A stretch of 64,000 nt of DNA from Bacteroides pyogenes_A (GTDB taxonomy: Bacteria > Bacteroidota > Bacteroidia > Bacteroidales > Bacteroidaceae): NCBI RefSeq assembly GCF_048595595.1, contig NZ_CP184347.1. The stretch is one strand, 5' to 3'. Both the position numbers and the translations under genes were made by a program. The notes under the pieces were generated by a model. The model was not told the DNA's origin. It saw nothing but the letters and a program-made list of their open reading frames with translations, and made no database searches. The first letter of the stretch is position 1, and every line of letters begins with the position of its first letter. This document shows, one piece after another, positions 1 to 7,388 of the stretch.

Positions 1-1
1 A

Positions 2-1867
2 CTTCCCGTGTTTGTAAGAAACGGAGCCATCATCCCGATGACAAATCCGAACAATAATGTGCACGAGATAGACCGTTCAGTGCGTATCTACGAGTTGTAT
101 CCTTATCGCCATTCGGAGATGACGGAGTATGATGACGACGGAACGACCGAAGCCTATCGGTATGGCAAGCATGTCACCACCCGTCTGCAATCGGATGTAG
201 ATGCGAGGGGGCGTGTGCATATTACGATTCATCCCGCTCAAGGAGACTTTGAGGGATTTGTAAAGGAAAAGACAACGGAACTTCGCATCAACGTGACTGA
301 AAAACCGAAAACTCTGCGCGCAAAGGTGAACGGAAAACGTGTGAAGCTCACTGAAACGAAGACGGTGGAAGATCTCCGTCGGGGGGAGAATGTGTATTTC
401 TATGATGCCGCTCCCAATCTGAACCGATTTGCCACAGAAAACAGCGACTTTGCCAAGCAAACAATCGTAAAGAATCCGCAACTGCTCGTCAGGCTGGCAA
501 AGAGCGATGTAACGGTTGTCACACAGGAACTGACGGTGGAGGGATTCCGTTTCGAACCTGCCGACCGTAACCTGCATGCAAGCGGGAGCTTGGCGGATCC
601 TTTGGTGCGGATGACCGAAGAGAATACAGGAGCCTATACGTTGAAACCCATTTGGGAGAAGGTGGAAAATGCTGATTTCTATGAGATAGAGGCGAATGGT
701 ATGTTGTATACGACGATACGCGACACGGAACTTCTGTTCGAAGATCTGAAGCCGGAAACGAATTACTTGTTTAACATACGTGCTGTCAACAAAGACGGGG
801 TGTCGGCATGGACGCCGCTGGCGGCAAAGACCCGAAACAATCCGTTGGAGTTTGCCATTCGAGGTATCAAAGGTGAGACGAGCGTAGAGAATCAGGCGGG
901 ATTCGGTGTGAACCGCTTCTTCGATTTTGCCGAATCGGGCGACCTCTGGCATACGAAGTACGGCACAAAAGCTCTGCCGTTCGAATTGATTGTTGATCTG
1001 GTGACGGTAAATCAGTTGGATAAGTTCTGGTATTTGCCTCGCGTGGACGCCGGAAACGGAACCTTACTCAAAGGCTCGGTGGCTTACAGCATGGATAAAG
1101 ACAAATGGACGGATGCAGGAACGTTTGAATGGAAGCGCAATGGAGACACGAAAGAGTTTGTATTTGCCGCCCGCCCGTCGGCACGTTACATCAGGCTCTC
1201 GGTTACGGAAGCTGTGGGCAATTACGGTTCCGGTCGCGAACTCTATGTGTTTAAGGTGCCCGGTACGGAGAGCTACTTGCCCGGCGACATCAACAACGAC
1301 GGGAAGATTGACGAGAACGATCTGACATCGTACATGAACTACACCGGTCTGCGTCGTGGTGACTCTGATTTCGAAGGATACATCAGCAACGGAGACATCA
1401 ACAAGAACGGGCTGATCGATGCGTATGACATTTCGGTGGTGGCCACTTTACTCAACGGGGGCGTGAAACCGCAGCCTGAGGAGAAAGTTGGTGGAACGCT
1501 TTCCGTCAGCACAGCTAAACAGGTATACCAAGCGGGTGAAATGGTAGAGGTGCGTGTGAAGGGGATCGGTCTGAAAGCAGTCAACGCGCTCAGCTTTGCC
1601 CTGCCTTACGATCAGGAAGAATATAAGTTTGTGGGTGTGGAACCGTTGCAGATGAAAGCCATGGAGAATTTAACTTACGACCGGCTGCATACCAATGGCA
1701 TGAAGGCCCTCTATCCGACCTTTGTTAACTTGGGAATGCAGGAGACGCTCGAGGGAAGTGTGGAACTTTTTGTCCTGAAGTTCAAGGCGAAGAAGCGTGT
1801 GCGTGCCGAGTGGAAGCCGACAGACGGCATGCTGGTAGACCGTCGGCTGGGTATTTCTGCTTTCTGA
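2..1867 (+). CDS. GH31-type glycoside hydrolase, C-terminal part (5' end outside window)
   Basis: The frame is already open at base 2 and reads LPVFVRNGAIIPM, the conserved segment after the GH31 catalytic barrel, so this is the 3' part of a secreted alpha-glucosidase or alpha-xylosidase type enzyme. In visible residues: distal GH31 beta domains (about 1-170), fibronectin type III fold (about 200-280), discoidin-like F5/8 type C domain (about 285-420), type I dockerin with two calcium loops (GDINNDGKIDENDL near 427 and GDINKNGLIDAYDI near 463), then a cohesin-like beta domain to the stop. Family knowledge: such enzymes are exported and act on alpha-linked glycans. The active site lies outside the window, so specificity cannot be judged. 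A dockerin and a cohesin-like domain in one Bacteroides enzyme is a recurring but unexplained arrangement. A hairpin (1960-2013) follows the stop. Confidence 0.85.
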   Translation, partial: LPVFVRNGAIIPMTNPNNNVHEIDRSVRIYELYPYRHSEMTEYDDDGTTEAYRYGKHVTTRLQSDVDARGRVHITIHPAQGDFEGFVKEKTTELRINVTEKPKTLRAKVNGKRVKLTETKTVEDLRRGENVYFYDAAPNLNRFATENSDFAKQTIVKNPQLLVRLAKSDVTVVTQELTVEGFRFEPADRNLHASGSLADPLVRMTEENTGAYTLKPIWEKVENADFYEIEANGMLYTTIRDTELLFEDLKPETNYLFNIRAVNKDGVSAWTPLAAKTRNNPLEFAIRGIKGETSVENQAGFGVNRFFDFAESGDLWHTKYGTKALPFELIVDLVTVNQLDKFWYLPRVDAGNGTLLKGSVAYSMDKDKWTDAGTFEWKRNGDTKEFVFAARPSARYIRLSVTEAVGNYGSGRELYVFKVPGTESYLPGDINNDGKIDENDLTSYMNYTGLRRGDSDFEGYISNGDINKNGLIDAYDISVVATLLNGGVKPQPEEKVGGTLSVSTAKQVYQAGEMVEVRVKGIGLKAVNALSFALPYDQEEYKFVGVEPLQMKAMENLTYDRLHTNGMKALYPTFVNLGMQETLEGSVELFVLKFKAKKRVRAEWKPTDGMLVDRRLGISAF

Positions 1868-1959
1868 AGAAGGATAGCCGGATAAGCAGCAGCGGTTCCG
1901 ATGGTGTCTCGGAATAGTTAATGGGGCAGTCTCATATATCATTTGCCGGTCGAAACAAA

Positions 1960-2013
1960 ATTCCCTTTGTCTTAGCTCTCATTTATTATATACAAGGCTA
2001 AGGCAAAGGGGAT
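1960..2013. repeat. Inverted repeat, copy A of a dispersed hairpin family
   Basis: Left arm 1960-1976 (ATTCCCTTTGTCTTAGC) pairs with right arm 1997-2013 (GCTAAGGCAAAGGGGAT) with about 15 of 17 complementary. Arms and loop resemble a second element at 7139-7193, and both are preceded by a GGCWGTCTCA-like stretch (1924 and 7077). It lies just past the GH31 stop and may end transcription, but no T-run follows it. Confidence 0.6.
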
Positions 2014-2196
2014 TCTCTCTGGAGATCCCACTGCTTAAAAGTCATATAAAAATGGATGAACTACTTCCTGATCCATGTACATGAATATGATGGAGACTAC
2101 TTCAAAGATCTGGCAGACCTACTTCGGGATATTCCTGCATATTGAGTAGTTCGGACAATACTATATTTACAGGTAATATATCCGAAAACTATTTAT

Positions 2197-2223
2197 GGGG
2201 CTGTCCGATTTTTGGGCGGCCCC
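2197..2223 (-). terminator. Hairpin downstream of trpS
   Basis: GGGGCTGTCC (2197-2206) pairs with GGGCGGCCCC (2214-2223) over 10 bp with two G-U pairs and a 7-base loop. It lies about 85 bases past the trpS stop. On the minus strand an A/T-rich stretch follows, so it is a plausible trpS terminator. Confidence 0.5.
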
Positions 2224-2309
2224 GCAAAACCATTTAAGGAGACAGTCTTTTTTCGATATTTTTTAAAGGTTGTCGATTATCCCTATTCTGGCTTTGGAAA
2301 GATCCCATC

Positions 2310-3407
2310 TTATTGGTTTGCCGCGAATCTTCTCGCCTGTTCTTCTATCAATTCTTTGTCGTCGAAGTAATTGATCTTCATTGCTTTCTTTACGTCCGAT
2401 AATGTGTCGGCGGCAGCGGCTCTCGCCACTTCGCATCCTTTTCGCAGCATCTCGTAAATGCCTGGAATGTCTTTTTCGAATTCCTTCCGGCGGTTGCGGA
2501 TGGGCTCCAAAGTCTCTTGCATGATGGCGTTCAGGAACCGTTTCACTTTTACGTCTCCCAAGCCGCCGCGCTGGTAGTGGGCTTTTAACTCCGCCAGATT
2601 CGGATAATCGGGCAGGTAACGCTCGAAATGTTCGGGGCGGCTGAAAGCGTCGAGATAAGTGAAGACCGTGTTTCCTTCGATCTTGCCCGGGTCTTGCACG
2701 CGAATGTGTCCCGGATCGGTGTACATACTCATCACTTTCTTTTGTATCTCGTCTGCCGTATCCGACAGGTAGATGCAGTTGCCCAGCGATTTGCTCATTT
2801 TCGCTTTGCCATCGGTCCCCGGCAAACGCAGGCACGCGGCATTTTGAGGCAGCAGTATTTCAGGCTCTACCAATGTTTCACCATAGATATGGTTGAAGCG
2901 GCGAACAATCTCGCGTGCCTGTTCGAGCATCGGTTCCTGATCTTCCCCCACGGGCACGGTTGTAGCGCGGAAAGCCGTGATGTCGGCCGCCTGACTGATG
3001 GGATACGTAAAGAATCCTACGGGGATGCTGGCTTCGAAGTTGCGCATCTGTATCTCGGTCTTCACTGTCGGGTTGCGTTGCAGGCGCGACACGCTGACGA
3101 GATCCATGTAATAAAAGGTGAGTTCGCACAGTTCGGGAATCTGCGATTGGATGAAAATAGTAGCTTTCTCCGGATCCAATCCGCAGGCAAGATAGTCGAG
3201 GGCTACTTCAATCACATTCTGACGCACCTTTTCCGGATTGTCGATATTGTCGGTCAATGCCTGTGAGTCGGCAATGAAAACAAACATCTTGCTGTAGTCG
3301 CCGGCATTCTGCAACTCCACTCTTCCTTTCAGCGAACCCACGTAGTGCCCGATATGAAGTCGTCCGGTAGGGCGGTCGCCTGTCAATATGATTTTTTCTT
3401 TCTTCAT
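2310..3407 (-). CDS. trpS: Tryptophan--tRNA ligase
   Basis: Class I aminoacyl-tRNA synthetase that charges tRNA-Trp in the cytoplasm. The 365-residue product has the HIGH signature at residues 18-21 (TGRLHIGHYVGS) and the KMSKS loop at 203-207 (KAKMSKSLGN), with the usual bacterial TrpRS layout between. It is slightly longer than the 330-residue enzymes of Proteobacteria, as is common for one TrpRS subclass. The ATG at 3407 begins MKKEKIILTGDRPTGRLHIG, directly ahead of the Rossmann strand. The gene diverges from carB, with a minus-strand -7 box at 3436-3443. Confidence 0.96.
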   Translation of the reverse strand: MKKEKIILTGDRPTGRLHIGHYVGSLKGRVELQNAGDYSKMFVFIADSQALTDNIDNPEKVRQNVIEVALDYLACGLDPEKATIFIQSQIPELCELTFYYMDLVSVSRLQRNPTVKTEIQMRNFEASIPVGFFTYPISQAADITAFRATTVPVGEDQEPMLEQAREIVRRFNHIYGETLVEPEILLPQNAACLRLPGTDGKAKMSKSLGNCIYLSDTADEIQKKVMSMYTDPGHIRVQDPGKIEGNTVFTYLDAFSRPEHFERYLPDYPNLAELKAHYQRGGLGDVKVKRFLNAIMQETLEPIRNRRKEFEKDIPGIYEMLRKGCEVARAAAADTLSDVKKAMKINYFDDKELIEEQARRFAANQ

Positions 3408-3435
3408 TTTATTACCTTATTATATAATTGAACCG

Positions 3436-3443
3436 CAAAGATA
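3436..3443 (-). promoter_or_regulatory. Candidate trpS promoter (-7 box)
   Basis: The minus strand reads TATCTTTG, an exact match to the Bacteroides -7 consensus TAnnTTTG, 28 bases upstream of the trpS ATG. A clear -33 TTG at the expected distance is not visible. Confidence 0.5.
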
Positions 3444-3509
3444 GACATAAAAAGTGAAAGAAGCGCCAAAACCGTCTAACTTCATTTTGAGAAAAAGAAA
3501 GGGTTTCTT

Positions 3510-3540
3510 TTTGCTATGTGCGAAAAAAGTCGTTACTTTG
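3510..3540 (+). promoter_or_regulatory. Promoter of the carB leader transcript
   Basis: TTTG at 3510-3513 is followed, 19 bases later, by TTACTTTG at 3533-3540, which matches the Bacteroides -33/-7 pattern except for one base. The start point would fall near 3547, about 15 bases before the leader ATG. No TAnnTTTG box is visible between the attenuator and carB, so this appears to be the only carB promoter. Confidence 0.65.
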
Positions 3541-3562
3541 CGCCGAATAAGAAAAACTGAGA

Positions 3563-3694
3563 ATGAATCAACAGGAAGTCAGAAGTAAGTATTACCTCCA
3601 TTCGGACGATTTTTATCCGGATACGGCAAGCTTCTTCTTTTTTTCTGAAAAAACGATATGTAAGTTCTTTGGTAATGCGTTAGTCCTTCTTTAA
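3563..3694 (+). CDS. Putative carB leader peptide (43 aa)
   Basis: ATG at 3563 opens a 43-codon frame ending in TAA at 3692-3694, inside the loop and right arm of an intrinsic terminator (3674-3712). Its middle codes for SFFFFSEK from a pyrimidine-rich tract (3631-3646) that includes seven T residues in a row at 3638-3644. Established parallel: the E. coli pyrBI leader encodes a 44-residue peptide over a U-rich pause tract. A ribosome close behind the paused polymerase blocks the terminator when UTP is low. Here promoter, leader frame, T-tract, terminator and a pyrimidine-pathway gene come in the same order. Translation of the frame is inferred. The peptide itself resembles nothing I know, and its role would lie in being translated. 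Confidence 0.5.
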   Translation: MNQQEVRSKYYLHSDDFYPDTASFFFFSEKTICKFFGNALVLL

Positions 3695-3712
3695 GGGTAA
3701 CGCATTTTTTTT
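3674..3712 (+). terminator. Intrinsic terminator / attenuator upstream of carB
   Basis: AATGCGTTA (3674-3682) pairs perfectly with TAACGCATT (3698-3706). An inner CCTT/AAGG extension (3685-3688 with 3693-3696) closes a four-base loop, and a run of eight T residues (3705-3712) follows. It sits between the only visible promoter and carB, 40 bases before the carB ATG, so carB expression should require read-through. A ribosome reaching the leader stop at 3692 would cover the left arm. Confidence 0.75.
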
Positions 3713-3752
3713 ATATGTACCTTAGGTATAAAACATATTTATAACAAAAAAG

Positions 3753-6700
3753 ATGGAAAAGGAAATGAAGAAAGTCCTCGTGTTAGGTTCCGGGGCTCTT
3801 AAAATCGGACAGGCCGGTGAGTTCGACTACTCCGGCTCGCAAGCGCTCAAGGCGTTGAAAGAAGAAGGTATCAGTTCGGTATTGGTCAATCCGAATATCG
3901 CCACCATTCAGACTTCGGAGGGGATTGCCGATAAAGTTTATTTCCTTCCCGTGACTACTTATTTCGTAGAAGAAATTATAAAGAAAGAGCGTCCGGACGG
4001 CATCCTGTTGGCGTTTGGTGGGCAAACGGCCCTGAACTGCGGTGCCGAACTCTACACCAAAGGCGTTCTCGACAAGTATGGAGTGAAAGTGTTGGGAACC
4101 TCAGTAGAAGCCATTATGTATACTGAAGACCGCGACTTGTTTGTGAAAAAGCTGGATGAAATAGGCATGAAGACTCCCGTCAGCCAAGCGGTAGAGAATA
4201 TGAAAGATGCCATTGAAGCTGCCGAGCGTATCGGATTTCCCGTGATGGTTCGTTCGGCTTATGCGCTTGGCGGACTGGGTAGCGGTATCTGCCGGGATAA
4301 GGAGGAGTTTGTCAAACTGGCGGAAAGCGCTTTTGCTTTTTCGAAACAGATATTGGTGGAAGAGTCGTTGAAAGGGTGGAAAGAGATAGAGTTCGAAGTC
4401 ATCCGCGATACCAACGACCATTGCTTCACGGTGGCGAGCATGGAGAATTTCGATCCGCTCGGCATCCATACCGGAGAGTCGATAGTGGTAGCCCCTACCT
4501 GTTCGCTCGACGATAAGGAGCTGAAGATGCTTCAGGAATTGTCTACCAAATGTATCCGCCATCTGGGTATTGTAGGCGAATGTAACATTCAGTATGCGTT
4601 CAATTCAGAAACCGACGACTATCGTGTGATTGAAGTGAACGCCCGCCTGAGCCGTTCTTCGGCGTTGGCTTCGAAGGCTACCGGATATCCGCTGGCTTTT
4701 GTCGCCGCCAAAGTGGCTCTCGGATACACGCTCGATCAGATCGGCGAGATGGGAACGCCGAATTCGGCTTATGTGGCTCCGCAACTCGATTATTATATTT
4801 GCAAAATTCCGCGCTGGGACTTGACAAAGTTTGCCGGAGTATCGCGCGAGATTGGCTCCAGCATGAAGTCGGTAGGCGAGATCATGTCTATCGGACGTTC
4901 GTTTGAAGAAATCATCCAGAAAGGTTTGCGCATGATCGGACAGGGAATGCACGGCTTCGTAGGTAATAACGGAGTGCGTTTCGATGATTTGGAGAAAGAG
5001 CTTTCATGCCCTACCGACTTGCGTATTTTCGCTCTGGCGCAGGCGTTGGAAGAGGGATATACTATCGAGCGTATCCACGAGCTGACGAAGATCGATCCCT
5101 GGTTCCTCGGCAAGCTGAAAAACATTGTAGACTATAAAGAGAAGCTGTCTGCCTACAACAAAGTGGAAGACATACCGGCTGACGTGATGCGTCAGGCTAA
5201 GGTGCTCGGCTTCTCCGACTTCCAGATTGCCCGCTTTGTGCTGAACCCTGCAAGCAATATGGAGAAAGAAAACTTGATGGTACGTGCGCATCGTAAAGCC
5301 TTGGGTGTGCTTCCTGCAGTGAAACGCATCAACACCGTAGCTTCGGAACATCCCGAACTGACCAACTATTTGTATATGACGTATGCGGTGGAAGGGTATG
5401 ACGTGAATTATTATAAAAATGAGAAATCGGTAGTCGTGCTGGGTTCCGGCGCTTACCGTATCGGTAGCTCCGTTGAGTTTGACTGGTGTTCGGTGAATGC
5501 CGTACAAACCGCACGTAAACTGGGCTATAAGTCGATCATGATCAACTATAATCCGGAAACCGTATCTACCGACTATGATATGTGCGACCGGCTCTATTTC
5601 GACGAGCTTTCTTTCGAACGTGTACTCGACGTAATCGACCTTGAGCAGCCTCGTGGGGTAATTGTTTCTGTGGGCGGACAGATTCCGAACAATCTTGCCA
5701 TGAAACTGTATCGCCAGTCTGTGCCGGTGCTGGGAACTTCTCCACTCTCTATCGATCGTGCCGAAAACCGCAACAAATTCTCGGCGATGCTCGATCAGCT
5801 CGGTATCGACCAGCCGGCATGGCAGGAGCTTACCAGCCTCGAAGATGTGAAAGATTTTGTTGACAAGGTAGGATATCCTGTGCTGGTGCGCCCTTCTTAT
5901 GTGCTTTCGGGTGCGGCGATGAACGTCTGCTACGATGACGAAGAATTGGAGAACTTCTTGAAGATGGCTGCCGAAGTGTCGAAAGAATATCCGGTGGTGG
6001 TTTCGCAATTCCTCGAAAATACGAAAGAGATTGAGTTTGACGCCGTGGCGCAGAACGGTGAGGTGGTAGAATATGCCATCTCCGAACACGTAGAGTTTGC
6101 CGGCGTACACTCCGGTGATGCCACGCTGGTGTTCCCTGCGCAGAAGATTTACTTCGCCACTGCCCGTCGCATCAAGAAAATCAGCCGTCAGATAGCGAAA
6201 GAACTGAATATCTCGGGGCCGTTCAATATTCAGTTTCTTGCCCGCAACAACGAGGTGAAGGTGATAGAATGCAACCTGCGTGCTTCTCGCAGTTTTCCGT
6301 TTGTGTCGAAAGTACTGAAGCGCAATTTCATCGAAACGGCTACGCGAATCATGCTTGATGCTCCTTATACCCGTCCGGATAAATCGGCATTCGATATCGA
6401 CTGGATCGGAGTGAAAGCTTCTCAGTTCTCTTTCTCCCGTCTGCACAACGCCGATCCTGTGCTGGGTGTAGACATGTCTTCTACCGGCGAGGTGGGATGT
6501 ATCGGCGACGACTTTTCGGAAGCGTTGCTCAATGCCATGATTGCTACCGGATTCACCATTCCCGAAAAGGCGGTGATGTTTTCTTCCGGTGCGGTGAAGT
6601 CGAAAGTCGACCTGCTCGATGCCAGCCGTATGCTTGCCGCCAAAGGCTACCGGATTTACGGAACTGCGGGAACGGCCGCTTTCCTGAATGCTCACGGCGT

Positions 6701-6974
6701 AGATACTACACCGGTTTACTGGCCTGATGAGAAACTGGGAGCGGAAAACAATGTGATGAAGATGATAGCCGACCATAAATTCGACTTGATTGTCAATATC
6801 CCGAAGAATCATACGAAGCGCGAACTGACCAACGGTTATCGTATCCGCCGCGGAGCAATCGACCATAACATTCCGCTGATTACGAACGCTCGTCTGGCGA
6901 GTGCCTTTATCGAAGCTTTCTGTGAACTGAAGCAGGAGGATATCCAGATCAAGAGCTGGCAAGAGTATAAGTAG
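3753..6974 (+). CDS. carB: Carbamoyl-phosphate synthase large subunit
   Basis: Makes carbamoyl phosphate from bicarbonate, ATP and ammonia (from the CarA glutaminase) for pyrimidine and arginine synthesis. The 1073-residue product has full family length: carboxyphosphate ATP-grasp half (about 1-400), oligomerisation region (400-550), carbamate ATP-grasp half (550-940) and a C-terminal MGS-like regulatory domain (940-1073). The start gives MEKEMKKVLVLGSGALKIGQ; an in-frame ATG four codons later is an alternative. No carA lies next to it, which is unusual. Family knowledge suggests Bacteroides can carry more than one carB-type gene, so this may be a separately controlled copy. Expression is probably set by the upstream leader and attenuator. 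A very long open frame on the opposite strand is a codon-bias shadow. Confidence 0.96.
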   Translation: MEKEMKKVLVLGSGALKIGQAGEFDYSGSQALKALKEEGISSVLVNPNIATIQTSEGIADKVYFLPVTTYFVEEIIKKERPDGILLAFGGQTALNCGAELYTKGVLDKYGVKVLGTSVEAIMYTEDRDLFVKKLDEIGMKTPVSQAVENMKDAIEAAERIGFPVMVRSAYALGGLGSGICRDKEEFVKLAESAFAFSKQILVEESLKGWKEIEFEVIRDTNDHCFTVASMENFDPLGIHTGESIVVAPTCSLDDKELKMLQELSTKCIRHLGIVGECNIQYAFNSETDDYRVIEVNARLSRSSALASKATGYPLAFVAAKVALGYTLDQIGEMGTPNSAYVAPQLDYYICKIPRWDLTKFAGVSREIGSSMKSVGEIMSIGRSFEEIIQKGLRMIGQGMHGFVGNNGVRFDDLEKELSCPTDLRIFALAQALEEGYTIERIHELTKIDPWFLGKLKNIVDYKEKLSAYNKVEDIPADVMRQAKVLGFSDFQIARFVLNPASNMEKENLMVRAHRKALGVLPAVKRINTVASEHPELTNYLYMTYAVEGYDVNYYKNEKSVVVLGSGAYRIGSSVEFDWCSVNAVQTARKLGYKSIMINYNPETVSTDYDMCDRLYFDELSFERVLDVIDLEQPRGVIVSVGGQIPNNLAMKLYRQSVPVLGTSPLSIDRAENRNKFSAMLDQLGIDQPAWQELTSLEDVKDFVDKVGYPVLVRPSYVLSGAAMNVCYDDEELENFLKMAAEVSKEYPVVVSQFLENTKEIEFDAVAQNGEVVEYAISEHVEFAGVHSGDATLVFPAQKIYFATARRIKKISRQIAKELNISGPFNIQFLARNNEVKVIECNLRASRSFPFVSKVLKRNFIETATRIMLDAPYTRPDKSAFDIDWIGVKASQFSFSRLHNADPVLGVDMSSTGEVGCIGDDFSEALLNAMIATGFTIPEKAVMFSSGAVKSKVDLLDASRMLAAKGYRIYGTAGTAAFLNAHGVDTTPVYWPDEKLGAENNVMKMIADHKFDLIVNIPKNHTKRELTNGYRIRRGAIDHNIPLITNARLASAFIEAFCELKQEDIQIKSWQEYK

Positions 6975-7075
6975 TTAGGATAACGAGAGCGATAAAAAAG
7001 AGAATAAAGGGACTGTTTAGGAAGTCGCCTTATAATAGAAAAGGTTGTGCTGAACGTTCCTTTCACAAAATCAGT

Positions 7076-7108
7076 AGGCTGTCTCAGAGTTGAAAAATGA
7101 GACAGCCT
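7076..7108. terminator. Hairpin, possible carB terminator
   Basis: AGGCTGTCTCA (7076-7086) pairs perfectly with TGAGACAGCCT (7098-7108) around an 11-base loop, about 100 bases past the carB stop. No clear T-run follows. The same GGCTGTCT-type motif recurs near 1924 and 49991, so it may be a mobile or repeat-derived hairpin used as a terminator. Confidence 0.5.
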
Positions 7109-7138
7109 TACTTGTGATTTGGCAGATTGAAATATAAT

Positions 7139-7193
7139 AACCCCCTTGTTTTAGCCCTGATTTACAATCCATGTAAAGCTAAACAAGGGGGTT
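7139..7193. repeat. Inverted repeat, copy B of a dispersed hairpin family
   Basis: AACCCCCTTGTTTTAGC (7139-7155) is complementary to GCTAAACAAGGGGGTT (7178-7193), with one bulged base. The loop resembles that of copy A (1977-1996), with CT-ATTTA in the same place. Two similar composite elements within 5.2 kb, both between convergent genes, suggest a dispersed repeat. Confidence 0.6.
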
Positions 7194-7388
7194 GTCTTAA
7201 AAAGAGGTTTAATCTATACGATTTTGATTTTCTATTTTGAAACAGGCTTCCGGGGGTTATGTTCTGAGAAGCTTTGTTGCATTCTCTTTTAACCGCGAAG
7301 CTGCTATACGGAGTCTTTGGGGAGAAAGTTCTGCGTGATAACAGCCTTCGACGGTTGTTAATGAATACCGGTTATCCTATTTATTCGT

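Larger units (their letters stand above)
1868..2309. other. Intergenic region between convergent GH31 gene and trpS
   Basis: It holds two hairpins (annotated separately) and one tiny open frame at 2056-2145 (29 codons, plus strand). That frame has coding-like composition but no visible promoter and no recognisable homology. I see no supportable gene here. Confidence 0.5.
6975..7388. other. Intergenic region after carB
   Basis: carB and the GH20 gene converge on this stretch. It holds the two hairpins of the dispersed element at 7076-7193; I see no gene in the rest. Confidence 0.6.

Noticed and set aside
2056..2145. 29-codon frame with protein-like composition (EYDGDYFKDLADLLRDIP).
   Set aside because: No promoter, no ribosome site, no similarity; too short to support.
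3563..3694. Reading the Phe-rich carB leader as a phenylalanine-type (trp/phe operon) attenuator.
   Set aside because: The downstream gene belongs to pyrimidine/arginine synthesis and no alternative antiterminator stem was seen; the T-tract with terminator fits pyrBI-type control better.
5004..6962. A 652-codon open frame on the minus strand inside carB, and several shorter ones.
   Set aside because: It is antisense to a full-length, clearly conserved carB; composition (His, Arg, Phe-rich) is that of a codon-bias shadow, and it has no promoter or homology.
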